Of a DNA stretch of 64,000 nucleotides, positions 39,508 through 49,277 are shown piece by piece. How positions within the stretch are numbered: the stretch's first letter is position 1; the number at the start of each line of letters is the position of its first letter. The position numbers were made by a program, and so were the translations under genes. The notes under the pieces are model-generated. The model saw only the letters and a program-made list of their open reading frames with translations, did no database searches and was not told the DNA's origin. The stretch is from Actinomadura meyerae (GTDB lineage Bacteria > Actinomycetota > Actinomycetes > Streptosporangiales > Streptosporangiaceae): assembly GCF_900188445.1 (NCBI RefSeq), contig NZ_FZOR01000036.1:25757-89756 (forward strand), written 5' to 3'.

Positions 39508-40095
39508 TCAGGGGTGGCGGACGCGGTAGCGCAGGTGGGTGACGTGGTGGGCGGGGTCCTCGCCCTGCGGCGTGGTCAGCCGGCGGACGAGGTCGAGTTC
39601 GACCTGTTCGGCCGGCAGCCCGTCGAACAGCCGCCGCCCCTGCCCGAGCAGGACCGGCACGACGTGCAGCTCCAGCTCGTCGAGCTGCCCCGCCCGCAGC
39701 AGCGCCTGCGCCGCCCCGGCGCCGTGCACCATCACGTCGCCGTCCCCCGCCGCCGCGCGGGCCTGGGCCGCGCACTCGCGGACGTCGGTGACATAGCGGA
39801 CGCTCCCCGGCGGCGGGTCGTCCGGGACGTCGTGGGTCAGGACGAAGACGGGGACGCCGCCGTGGTGGTCGCCCTGCCAGCGGCCGGCGAGCTCGTAGGT
39901 GCGGCGGCCGGAGATGACGGCGCGGGTCGCCAGCAGCTCCTCGTACACCTGCCCGCTGGGGCCCGGGCCGTTGCGCCGGTCGAGCCAGTTGAAGAGCCGG
40001 AAGCCGCCGATGCCCATGGGCGTGTCCGGGCCGTCCTGCGGCCCGGTGACGTAACCGTCCAGGGAGGTGGTCATGTACAGCCGGATGACCGCCAT
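39508..40095 (-). CDS. dihydrofolate reductase-family (RibD C-terminal) protein
   Basis: A 195-residue NADPH-binding reductase-fold protein. MTTSLDGYVTGPQDGPD, AVISGRRTYELAGRWQG, PVFVLTHDVPDDPP and DVMVHGAGAAQALLRAGQLDELELHVVPVLLGQGRRLF are standard RibD-C blocks. No deaminase domain. Substrate unknown; not a housekeeping DHFR. It follows a paralogue on the same strand with a 4-bp gap, so the two form an operon. Confidence 0.88.
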   Translation of the reverse strand: MAVIRLYMTTSLDGYVTGPQDGPDTPMGIGGFRLFNWLDRRNGPGPSGQVYEELLATRAVISGRRTYELAGRWQGDHHGGVPVFVLTHDVPDDPPPGSVRYVTDVRECAAQARAAAGDGDVMVHGAGAAQALLRAGQLDELELHVVPVLLGQGRRLFDGLPAEQVELDLVRRLTTPQGEDPAHHVTHLRYRVRHP

Positions 40096-40099
40096 CGCC

Positions 40100-40702
40100 T
40101 CAGCCCTCCGTCCGCACGCGGTAGCGCAGGTGCGTCACGCCCGGCCCGTCCGCGGCGCGGAGCAGTTCGAGCTCGATGTGGTCGGGCGGCATGTCCGCGA
40201 AGAGCGGTTCTCCCTGGCCGAGCAGGACCGGGACCAGGTGGATCTGGAGCTCGTCCAGGACGCCGGCGCCGAGCGCCAACTGGGCGGTGCGGGCTCCGTG
40301 GACGAGGACGTCCTTTCCGCCCGCCGCGTCCTTGGCCATGCTCATCGCGTCCGCCACGTCGCTCACGTAGGTGACGCCCGGCCATTCCAGGTCCGGGTCG
40401 GGCCGTCGGCGGCTCAGGACGTAGATCGGTATGCCGTCGTGGTGGTCGCCGCCCCACCCGCCGGCGAGCTCGAACGTCCGCCGCCCGACGACGACCGCCC
40501 CGGTGGCCATGGCCTCCTCCATGGCCTCGCGATTGACCCCCGACAGATGGTCGAGGTCTTTCCTCCGCTCGGCGTCGGCGTCCGGCAGGCACCAGTCGTG
40601 CAGCCGGTGCCCGCCGTCACCGAGCCCGTTGCCCGGCCCGGCGTTCGGCCCGGCGATGAATCCGTCCACCGACATCGACATGTAGAGCACGGTCTTACCC
40701 AT
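40100..40702 (-). CDS. dihydrofolate reductase-family (RibD C-terminal) protein, paralogue
   Basis: A 200-residue paralogue of the next gene with the same blocks: YMSMSVDGFIAGPNAGPG, GAVVVGRRTFELAGGWGG, IPIYVLSRRRPDPD, KDVLVHGARTAQLALGAGVLDELQIHLVPVLLGQGEPLF. ATG 40702 has AAGGA upstream. The tight operon of two related copies suggests a local duplication; they may form a heterodimer. Substrate unknown. Confidence 0.88.
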   Translation of the reverse strand: MGKTVLYMSMSVDGFIAGPNAGPGNGLGDGGHRLHDWCLPDADAERRKDLDHLSGVNREAMEEAMATGAVVVGRRTFELAGGWGGDHHDGIPIYVLSRRRPDPDLEWPGVTYVSDVADAMSMAKDAAGGKDVLVHGARTAQLALGAGVLDELQIHLVPVLLGQGEPLFADMPPDHIELELLRAADGPGVTHLRYRVRTEG

Positions 40703-40984
40703 GTGTCGGGTCCTTTCCGTACGACCTGTCTCAAGCATGTGCGGAGGCGGAGCCGGGAGGTATCCCAGATTCCTTGGGAGATGCCCCCGAGCGGCATCCT
40801 CGACCACCATGCCGCCTCTCTGATCTCGGGACGCGTGCCCGCCCCGTGAGGTCGGCCCGCCGAAGAAGGCCGCTTGAAGAGGCCGCTGAAGAAGACCGCG
40901 TCCCGAGGGGCCGGACGTGGGCGGATGGGTAGGAAAGCGACGAATGGCAAGCCTGCGGGCATGCCGTCTATGTCGGGGGGAAAC

Positions 40985-41203
40985 ATGACGCATCACGACC
41001 GGTTCCGCCACCAGGATCCGGACCGCCAGTACGACCAGGACGACGATTCCGCGACCCCGGACGAGCCGTCGGCGCAGCACGACCCGGGGCGCTACCGGTG
41101 GCAGGACGAGGCCACGCACGGCGATGGGATCGGGGCGTCCCGCCGTGAGGACGACTTCGGGAGCTTCGAGGAGGAGTCCGGAAGCGACGACGCCACCTGG
41201 TGA
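40985..41203 (+). CDS. small acidic hydrophilic protein, 72 aa
   Basis: A disordered, His/Asp/Gln-rich protein (starts MTHHDRFRHQDPDRQYDQDDD, ends in SFEEESGSDDATW) with no recognised family. The ATG follows GGGGGGAA by a few nt, which is why this start is preferred over two upstream in-frame ATGs. Function unknown. Convergent with the MauE-like gene, 4 bp between the stops. Confidence 0.55.
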   Translation: MTHHDRFRHQDPDRQYDQDDDSATPDEPSAQHDPGRYRWQDEATHGDGIGASRREDDFGSFEEESGSDDATW

Positions 41204-41207
41204 ACGG

Positions 41208-42026
41208 CTAGACGGGCGCGAGGTCGGGGACGCTGATCCCCGCGCGGACGGTGCGGTCCCGCTCGGCCGTCGACACGGCGAAGACGATCTCCACGTCGCG
41301 GCCGTCGACCCGTCCCGCGAACGCGAGGAACCGCCAGCCGCCCTCGCGCCACACGTCCAGCGGGACGGCGCTGGCGATCGCGTTCTCGTGCTCGGCCCAT
41401 ACCGCGCTCGCGTAGAGCGCCGCTTCCGTCTCCGCCATCGGGCTGCGCCGCCGCTCGTCCGGCAGGCCGGTGGGGCGGCGGCGCCGCTCCGCGAGTTCCG
41501 CCAGCTCGGGTGAGAGCGCCGCGAACAGCGCCAGTTCGACCAGGAAGACGAGCCCCACCTGCGACTGCACGTCGCGCAGCACGGTCACCCCCGCGTGCGG
41601 CGCGCCGAGGGAGGCCACCGCCGCGCCGGTGAACAGGACGGCCCGCAGCACGCTGCGCCACCCGACCCGCTTGGCGCTGAGGCCGCCGAAGCAGCCGCAG
41701 CCGGCGTCGGGCCTGCGCACCCGCAGCTCGCCGACCACCCAGGTCGCCGCCGCGAACGCGACCGTCGTCGCGAGGCGCACCGACAGGTGCGAGGTCACCA
41801 GCAGCGCGAGACCGAGGACCCCCTCGCCGAAGCCGAGGCCGACCGCCATGCGGCGGGTGCCGCGCAGCGCGGTGAGCCGCGCGAGCCCGGCCGGGACGGG
41901 GACGCCGTGCACGTGGTCGGGCGGCGCGCCCGCCGTCCGCTCCCGGACGATCAGCTTCGCCGCGCCGGCGGCCAGCAGCACCGCCGCCAGCAGCAGCACC
42001 TGGGTGTTCTGGAACGCGGTCACCAT
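41208..42026 (-). CDS. MauE-like (DoxX-related) membrane protein with C-terminal extension
   Basis: A 272-residue protein. Four hydrophobic segments in the first 180 residues carry the MauE signature CGCFGG after a TM (RRPDAGCGCFGGLSAKRVGW), the redox-associated Cys pair of methylamine-utilisation MauE. A soluble C-terminal domain of about 75 residues (VFAVSTAERDRTVRAG) has no recognised family. Its ATG overlaps the upstream gene's stop by 7 nt, after GGGGAGGGG, so they are translationally coupled. MauE-type proteins support disulfide chemistry in the envelope. Confidence 0.78.
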   Translation of the reverse strand: MVTAFQNTQVLLLAAVLLAAGAAKLIVRERTAGAPPDHVHGVPVPAGLARLTALRGTRRMAVGLGFGEGVLGLALLVTSHLSVRLATTVAFAAATWVVGELRVRRPDAGCGCFGGLSAKRVGWRSVLRAVLFTGAAVASLGAPHAGVTVLRDVQSQVGLVFLVELALFAALSPELAELAERRRRPTGLPDERRRSPMAETEAALYASAVWAEHENAIASAVPLDVWREGGWRFLAFAGRVDGRDVEIVFAVSTAERDRTVRAGISVPDLAPV

Positions 42027-43027
42027 GGCCCCTCCCCGGTGGGCGGCAGGTGCGGGCGGACGGAGGCGTTGAAGCAGCCCGCCTCCAGGTCGCCGCCGAG
42101 CGCGGCGAACGCGACCGGCGTCAGCTCGACGATCCGCCCGCGCGGGGACGCGCCGCACTCCACGCACCGGTCGCAGAAGCGGGCCGCCGCGCAGCCGCAC
42201 TCGACGACCGGCACGGTCGCGGCCCGCCCGCCGCACTCGTTGCGGACGGTCAGCTCCCCGCCCAGCGACAGGTACGGGAACGGGACGCAGCCGGACGGGG
42301 CGTCCGCGCACCCGCCGGCGGCCCCCTCGGGATCGACCGCCGGATAGGCCGCCCCGTCCGGCGCCCCGCCGCCGGCGTCCCCGAACCACGTCGCCGTGCC
42401 GCGCAGCTCCGCGGGCACGGGCGCCGTCGCGTCCGGCGCCGCGAGGTCGTCCACCCGGTATCCGGGTTGGGACGTACCGGGCCGTATCGCGTGCGGCTCG
42501 CCGGGGGACCCGACGCAGATCGCGTCGAACAGGTATCCGGGCTCCAGTCGCGGGTGCCGGACCAGGATGCGCTGCAGGGCGTGCGGGGGGATCACCACAT
42601 GGGCGCGCCCGCGGTGCGCCCCCATGTCCACCTCCACGGTGTCCCTCCCGCACGCCAGGATGGTGCCGGCGACGCGCCCGATCTCGACCCACACCCGGTC
42701 GGCGGCGGCCACCCCGGTGCCGGGCGCGCCGGCGTGGGCCGCCCCACGCTGCCGGACGACCACGGGACGGCCCGGACGGAGCGCGGCGAGGCCCCCGCGC
42801 CCGCCGCGCCAGATCCGCGTGGCGTCGCTCATCGCGAGCCGGACCTCCGTGCCGCCCGCGTCCAGCACCAGCAGATGGGGGCTGGCGTCCAGGACGGTCC
42901 CGGTCAGCGCGCGCAGCGGTGGTTCGGCGTCCCCCGGCGCGAGCGCGGCCGTCCCGAAGACGGCCTCGCGGCGGCGCCGGCGGGCGCCCGGGTCGGGGCT
43001 CGCGGCGGGGCGCGGGGACGGCGGCAT
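42020..43027 (-). CDS. Cys-rich protein with RlpA-like double-psi beta-barrel
   Basis: A 335-residue protein of unrecognised family overall. Residues about 40-190 look like two small beta domains (TGTVLDASPHLLVLDAGG and GTILACGRDTVEVDMG). From about 215 the pattern is that of an RlpA/expansin-type double-psi barrel: GTATWFGDAGGG, then LGGELTVRNECGGRAATVPVVECG and GRIVELTPVAFAALGGDL. An inserted cluster CGCAAARFCDRCVECG gives eight or more Cys. No signal peptide is seen. Coupling to a MauE-like redox protein suggests the Cys matter (inference). Function unknown. Confidence 0.6.
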   Translation of the reverse strand: MPPSPRPAASPDPGARRRRREAVFGTAALAPGDAEPPLRALTGTVLDASPHLLVLDAGGTEVRLAMSDATRIWRGGRGGLAALRPGRPVVVRQRGAAHAGAPGTGVAAADRVWVEIGRVAGTILACGRDTVEVDMGAHRGRAHVVIPPHALQRILVRHPRLEPGYLFDAICVGSPGEPHAIRPGTSQPGYRVDDLAAPDATAPVPAELRGTATWFGDAGGGAPDGAAYPAVDPEGAAGGCADAPSGCVPFPYLSLGGELTVRNECGGRAATVPVVECGCAAARFCDRCVECGASPRGRIVELTPVAFAALGGDLEAGCFNASVRPHLPPTGEGPW

Positions 43028-43295
43028 CGCGGAACTCCGGCAGGTTGATCACTCTGGGCGACCGAGGGGACGACGGCGCGTCAAGGGTCACGCGCCATGA
43101 CTCGGCCTGTCGACGGATTTGTCGCGATAAGTCGACCGCCGGGGGATGTCTGATCTACCTGGGATGAAGATTATGAACTGGTTGACCCGGATATGTAATT
43201 TTTGAAGGCCCAGAATTACGATCTTCATGCGAGGGTCGACCATACCCGGGAGCCGCCTGGCGGCGGCTCCGCGAACCCCTTGGTCCGGTGGTGAA
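43028..43295. other. AT-richer intergenic region between divergent genes
   Basis: No gene of normal size. The segment 43150-43225 is clearly AT-richer than its surroundings and holds the promoters of the divergent RlpA-like and sigma genes. A 13-codon frame (MKIMNWLTRICNF) lies at 43164-43205. ATGAAGAT at 43164 is mirrored by ATCTTCAT at about 43221. No firm call. Confidence 0.4.
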
Positions 43296-43775
43296 GTGAG
43301 CGCGACGCGGCACGAGGAGTTCCGCGCGTACGTGGCGGAACGCCGACCCGTCCTGCTGCGCGCCGCGACCCGCCTCACCTCCGACCGCGCCGAGGCCGAG
43401 GACCTCGTCCAGGCCGCCCTCGCCAAGACCTACCTCGCCTGGGACCGTATCGAGGACCGCGCCGCCGTGGACGGCTACGTCCGGCGGGCCATGGTCAACA
43501 CGCAGATCTCCTGGTGGCGCCGCCGCAAGCTGGAGGTCTACCCCACCGACCGGCTCCCGGACCGCCCCGTCGACGACCACGCCGACCGCAGCGAGATGCG
43601 CGATGCCCTCGGCCGCGCCCTGAAACGCCTCCCCGAACGCCAGCGCCTCGCCGTCATGCTCCGCTATTACGAGGACATGTCGGAAAGGGAGGTGGCCGAA
43701 GTCCTGGGCGTCAGCGTCGGCACGGTGAAATCCACCGTCTCGCGGGCCATGACCCGCTTGAGAGAGCTGTATTAG
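43296..43775 (+). CDS. SigE-family ECF sigma factor
   Basis: A 159-residue short ECF sigma factor of the actinobacterial SigE group. Region 2 has FRAYVAERRPVLLRAATRLTSDRAEAEDLVQAALAKTYLAWDRIE and VRRAMVNTQISWWRRRK; region 4 has LPERQRLAVMLRYYEDMSEREVAEVLGVSVGTVKSTVSRAMTRLRE. GTG 43296 is preferred since the fold begins directly after it. No anti-sigma gene follows; the next gene downstream is an acyl-CoA synthetase 77 bp away. Divergent from the RlpA/MauE-like pair, which could be its target (inference). Confidence 0.9.
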   Translation: MSATRHEEFRAYVAERRPVLLRAATRLTSDRAEAEDLVQAALAKTYLAWDRIEDRAAVDGYVRRAMVNTQISWWRRRKLEVYPTDRLPDRPVDDHADRSEMRDALGRALKRLPERQRLAVMLRYYEDMSEREVAEVLGVSVGTVKSTVSRAMTRLRELY

Positions 43776-43852
43776 CCCGCAGGGGTGACATCTGGATCAG
43801 CGCAGCTCCTTGGGGGACACTGAATCTCCCCCTGGCGAGCTGGAGGTCGCTC

Positions 43853-45475
<1,623 letters not shown>

Positions 45476-45581
45476 GCCCCCGCGCGTCGCTGACTGGATT
45501 CTGACGGCGAGTCATGCGCCACGTGGTCACGGAGAGGGGGGAAAGCGCACCCGGGTGTTACCTTAATGGTGATTTCGGGAG

Positions 45582-45683
45582 ATGATGTGGTGCGAATGGG
45601 GTCCGCGGGTGTATGCAAGGTGGGCTGATTGTCCGGATGACCCTCGTGGGGGCGGGCCCCTCATGCCGCTGCCGGGAGCGTGA
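45582..45683 (+). CDS. possible 33-aa leader ORF before the sigma fusion gene
   Basis: A short Trp/Cys-containing frame (starts MMWCEWGPRVYARWADC) whose TGA abuts the ATG of the sigma fusion gene directly. A TACCTT box at 45559-45564 could place the transcript start about 11 nt before it, and GGGAG lies just upstream. No homologue recognised. It may be chance or a translational coupling leader. Confidence 0.3.
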   Translation: MMWCEWGPRVYARWADCPDDPRGGGPLMPLPGA

Positions 45684-47309
45684 ATGCCCAGGTTGTCCAC
45701 CTCCGCACGCTCGGCCGACCACAAGCTGGTCAAGGGGCTGAACGAAGGCGACGAGGCGGCGTTCGCCGCGCTCTATGACGAGTACGCCGAGCGCCTTTAC
45801 GATTACGCGCTGTCGATGTCGGGGGACGCGAAAGCCGCGGCCGACATCGTCCACGACACCTTCATCGACGCCTGCCGCCGCGCTCCCCGGATGCGCGACC
45901 ATCTGCACCTCGGGGCGTGGCTGTACGGGGCGGCGCGGCGCCGCTGCGTCCGGCGGGGGCGTCCCAAGGCGCTGTTCTGGGACCGGGAGGCCGAGTTCGC
46001 CGACGCGCCGTTCCTCGCTGAGACCGACGACCTCGGCCTGGAGTGGCCGCCGTCCGAGGAGATGCACCGCCTGCTCCGCGACGCCATGGCCCGGCTGGAG
46101 CCGGTCGACCAGGAGGTGGCGCTGCTGGCGTTCCGGCACGGGCTGCGGCCCGCGCGGCTCGGCGCGGCGCTCGGGCTGTCGCCGCGGCGGGCGGCGGTCC
46201 GGGTGCGCAACGCCCGCGCCGAGCTGGAGACCGCGCTCCGGGACGTCGTGCTGGCCGCCGACCGCGCCTGCGCGGCGGCGGAGGAGGCCCCCGCGGAGGC
46301 GGACGCCGCGGACGCCGGGGTCGCCGTCCTGGCCGCCGGCGCCCCGGTCCGGGAGGCCGGGGAGGCGGGGCCGCCCGCGCCCGCCGTCCGGCAGGGCCCG
46401 GCCGGGCGGGTGCTGCGGATGCTGCGCGGCGGGGGCGACGACTCCCCCGCCGACCCCGAGACCGAGCGGCACGCCGCCGACTGCCTCGCCTGCCTGCGCC
46501 GCGGCCGGGTGTCCCCCGACGCGCTGCTGCGCCGGGCGCCCGCGCCGGTGCTGCCGGCGGCGCTGCGGCACCGCGTCATGCACACCGCCACCGACCCGGA
46601 ACTGGCCGGCTACCGGGCCGACATCGCCGCGCGCGGCGGGCCGCTGACCCCGTCCGGGCTGCCGAGCCAGCCGGACGTGCCGTCGCCGTTCACCCGCCGC
46701 TGGCTGTTCACCGGCGGCGGCATGGCGGGCGCGCTCGTCGCCGCGCTGGTCGCGGCGTTCGTGATGGGGCCCGGCATCGGCAGCGGCACGCTGTCGTGGC
46801 CGCCGTTCCGCACCGGGCCGCAGCCTTCGATCACGCACGAGTCGCCGCAGGAGCGCGGGTCCGGCGGCGGCGGGAACCGGTCGCCCGTACCCGGCGGGGG
46901 GCCGCAGGCCCGGCCCGCCCAGCCGTCCCCCGGCCTGCGGCCGGACCAGAAGACGACGGTGCAGCCGACCGACCCGTCCTCGCCGTCGCCGACGCAGCCG
47001 ACGCGGCCGCCGGAGAAGACCGGCGTCCTCGTGGTGAACCCCGCCAAGGTCGAGATGTACGGCACCAAGACCGCCCACGTCAGCCTCGCCGCCGAGAGCG
47101 GGCCGGTGTCGTGGACGGCGATGACGTCGTCGAACCAGCTGATCCTGTCGGAGACGCAGGGCGGCATCTCCAAGGGCGGCACGATGGACCTGACCCTCAC
47201 GCTCCGCACGGCGCTCATCGGCCTGCCCGGTCAGGGCACGCTGACGTTCACCGACTCCGAGGGCGCGACCCACCAGGTGAAGGTCGTCTGGGGCGCCACC
47301 CTGCTGTGA
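45684..47309 (+). CDS. single-chain ECF sigma factor / zinc anti-sigma / TM / BACON-like sensor
   Basis: A 541-residue fusion. Residues 20-90 are sigma-2 (FAALYDEYAERLYDYALSMSG, AAADIVHDTFIDACRR) and 133-190 sigma-4 (LEPVDQEVALLAFRHGLRPARLGAALGLSPRRAAVRVRNARAE). An Ala-rich linker leads to His263-x3-Cys267-x2-Cys270, the zinc-binding anti-sigma motif. One TM spans about 341-362, then a Pro/Ser-rich extracellular stalk (370-445) and a BACON/Ig-like beta domain (448-537, VSWTAMTSS and GTLTFTDSEG). The sigma unit is thus tethered to the membrane next to its own anti-sigma motif. Release by proteolysis or allostery is inferred. Start ATG follows GGGAGCG. Confidence 0.85.
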   Translation: MPRLSTSARSADHKLVKGLNEGDEAAFAALYDEYAERLYDYALSMSGDAKAAADIVHDTFIDACRRAPRMRDHLHLGAWLYGAARRRCVRRGRPKALFWDREAEFADAPFLAETDDLGLEWPPSEEMHRLLRDAMARLEPVDQEVALLAFRHGLRPARLGAALGLSPRRAAVRVRNARAELETALRDVVLAADRACAAAEEAPAEADAADAGVAVLAAGAPVREAGEAGPPAPAVRQGPAGRVLRMLRGGGDDSPADPETERHAADCLACLRRGRVSPDALLRRAPAPVLPAALRHRVMHTATDPELAGYRADIAARGGPLTPSGLPSQPDVPSPFTRRWLFTGGGMAGALVAALVAAFVMGPGIGSGTLSWPPFRTGPQPSITHESPQERGSGGGGNRSPVPGGGPQARPAQPSPGLRPDQKTTVQPTDPSSPSPTQPTRPPEKTGVLVVNPAKVEMYGTKTAHVSLAAESGPVSWTAMTSSNQLILSETQGGISKGGTMDLTLTLRTALIGLPGQGTLTFTDSEGATHQVKVVWGATLL

Positions 47310-47353
47310 CGGCCCAGCGCCGTGACGACCCGGCGCCGTGACGGCCCGGCGCC
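47306..47353. repeat. 16-bp tandem repeat at the sigma-fusion stop codon
   Basis: Three head-to-tail units GTGACGGCCCAGCGCC (47306-47321), GTGACGACCCGGCGCC (47322-47337) and GTGACGGCCCGGCGCC (47338-47353). The TGA stop (47307-47309) of the sigma fusion gene is in the first unit. Confidence 0.9.
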
Positions 47354-47356
47354 GGC

Positions 47357-48124
47357 TCAGCCGTCGGCGGGCTGCTGCTCCAGCGCCTCGCGGAGCGTTT
47401 CGAGCCGCTCGCCGAGGGCCTCCTGGACGCGGGCCTCCATCGCCCGCGCGATGAATGGGTCGACGACCATCTTCACCAGCGGCCGCATCCGGCGGACCAC
47501 GGCGGCGATCTCGGCGACCTCGGCGCCGTCCGGGGACGGCTGCCGCTCCAGCCGGTCGAAGACGTTCTCCTGGACGAGGTTGACGAACCGCCCGGCGATG
47601 ACGTCGCAGTCGGCGCGGATCTGCGCGGCGATGTCGAGCACCGAGTCGAGGGGGATGCCCGCGGCGACCAGCTCGGCGCCCACGTGCAGCAGCCGCGGGC
47701 TCGGCACCCGGAACTTGTCGCCCTCCGGCTCGATCAGCCCGAGCTCGATCGTGCGCCGCTGGACGCGCGCGACCTCCTCCTCGGTGAGGCCGGAGCCGAA
47801 GATCTCGACCAGTTCCTCGTAGGTGGTGGTGCCGGGGATCTCGTCCGACCACGGGTCGGTGAGGACCTTCTCCAGCCCGAGGACCTCGCCGACGTCCTTG
47901 CCGGTCTCCCAGGCCGACAGCAGGTCCTTGATGATCGCGAAGGTGTAGCCGCGGCCGAGCAGGTTGCCGATCAGCCGGAGCCGCGCGAGGTGCGAGTCGT
48001 CGTAGAGCCCGACGCGGCCCTCCAGGCGCGGCGGCGGCAGCAGCCCCCGGTCCTGGTAGGCGCGGATGTTGCGCACGGTGCTTCCGGCCAGCCGCGCCAG
48101 CTCGTCGATTCGGTACTCGGCCAT
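47357..48124 (-). CDS. MerR-family regulator
   Basis: A 255-residue regulator. The N-terminal MerR helix-turn-helix is typical (YRIDELARLAGSTVRNIRAYQDRGLLPPPRLEGRVGLYDDSHLARLRLIGNLLGRGYTF), followed by a long helical effector domain of about 170 residues without the Cys of metal-sensing MerR members. The ligand is unknown. ATG 48124 is chosen by domain start. It is divergent from the cyclase gene at 48213, so cross-regulation is plausible. Confidence 0.9.
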   Translation of the reverse strand: MAEYRIDELARLAGSTVRNIRAYQDRGLLPPPRLEGRVGLYDDSHLARLRLIGNLLGRGYTFAIIKDLLSAWETGKDVGEVLGLEKVLTDPWSDEIPGTTTYEELVEIFGSGLTEEEVARVQRRTIELGLIEPEGDKFRVPSPRLLHVGAELVAAGIPLDSVLDIAAQIRADCDVIAGRFVNLVQENVFDRLERQPSPDGAEVAEIAAVVRRMRPLVKMVVDPFIARAMEARVQEALGERLETLREALEQQPADG

Positions 48125-48212
48125 GCCCCGTCCGCCGGCTCGTTCGATGTGCCTCCGCGATCTTACCCGCGCACCATTGTTACATCGTGCGATGGCACAT
48201 AGGCTGCCCGGC

Positions 48213-49196
48213 ATGGCGGACGACATCGAGGAGACCCTCCTCGGCGGCCCCCTGCGCTACACGCGCAAGGAGGTCGAGGCCCTTTCGGGCGTCACGGACG
48301 ACTACGCGCGCCGGATCTGGCAGGCGCTCGGCTTCCCGGCGCCGCCGGACGACGAGGTCGCGTTCACCGACGGCGACGTGGCCGCGCTCCGCGAGATCAA
48401 GGACCTCCTCTCCCACGAGATGGTGGACGAGGAGATGGTGCTCCAGCTCGCGCGCGCCGTCGGACAGACGATGGGCCGGCTCGCGAGCTGGCTCGGCGAC
48501 GTGTGGTTGCAGCGGCTCGCCGCGCTGCCGTCCGACGAGCCCGTCACGGCCGAGCTGGTCACGGCCGCGCTCGCCGCCACCGAGGAGCTGCGCCCGGCGT
48601 TCGAGCGGCTGCTGCTGCAGGGCTGGCGCCGCCAGCTCACCGCCGCCGGGATGCGCGCCGCCGCCACCACGGCCGCCGCCCAGTCCGACCCGGCCGCGGG
48701 CCTCGCCCACCTCGGCGTCGGGTTCGCCGACGTCGTGTCGTTCACCCGGCTGAGCCGGCGCCTTGACGGCGACGGGCTGGCCGCCTTCGTCGAGCGCTTC
48801 GAGTCGACCACGGCGGAGATCGTCGCCGAGGGCGGCGGGCGCGTCGTGAAGACCCTGGGGGACGAGGTCCTGTTCGTCGCGCCGTCCCCGTCGGCGACGG
48901 CCGAGATCGGCCTCAGCATCGCGGAGCATTTCAACGAGGCCCCCGACTTCCCGCAGGTGCGCGTGGGTCTGGCCTACGGCGAGGTCATCCAGCGCTTGGG
49001 CGACGTGTTCGGCACGCCGGTCAACATGGCGGCTCGCCTGACCTCCACCGCCTATCCGGGGACGGTCCTGGCGGGCCCTGACCTGGCGGAGGCTCTTCCG
49101 TCCGACACGTTCCACACGTCCGGCCTGCGTCCTCGGCCTCTCCAGGGCCTGGGCCGCGTCAGGCCCTTCGTTCTGCGTCGCCCCCGCGGCGGGTGA
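48213..49196 (+). CDS. class III adenylate/guanylate cyclase
   Basis: A 327-residue soluble cyclase. The N-terminal domain (RYTRKEVEALSGVTDDYARRIWQALGFP, then FTDGDVAALREI) is the MerR-like autoregulatory region seen in mycobacterial Rv1264/Rv2212-type cyclases. The catalytic CHD has FADVVSFTRLSRRLDGDGL with the first metal Asp, VVKTLGDEVLFVA with the specificity Lys and second metal Asp, and LGDVFGTPVNMAARLTS with the second specificity residue and the transition-state Asn/Arg. This predicts active cAMP synthesis as a homodimer. ATG 48213 is leaderless (TAGGCT at 48200-48205, 7-nt gap). Confidence 0.92.
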   Translation: MADDIEETLLGGPLRYTRKEVEALSGVTDDYARRIWQALGFPAPPDDEVAFTDGDVAALREIKDLLSHEMVDEEMVLQLARAVGQTMGRLASWLGDVWLQRLAALPSDEPVTAELVTAALAATEELRPAFERLLLQGWRRQLTAAGMRAAATTAAAQSDPAAGLAHLGVGFADVVSFTRLSRRLDGDGLAAFVERFESTTAEIVAEGGGRVVKTLGDEVLFVAPSPSATAEIGLSIAEHFNEAPDFPQVRVGLAYGEVIQRLGDVFGTPVNMAARLTSTAYPGTVLAGPDLAEALPSDTFHTSGLRPRPLQGLGRVRPFVLRRPRGG

Positions 49197-49277
49197 GAAG
49201 GCCGGTGATTCGCGCGATGCCCGCGTGCCGGGCGCGGCGGACACTGTGCTTCCCCAACCGCTTCCACGGAGGCAACC

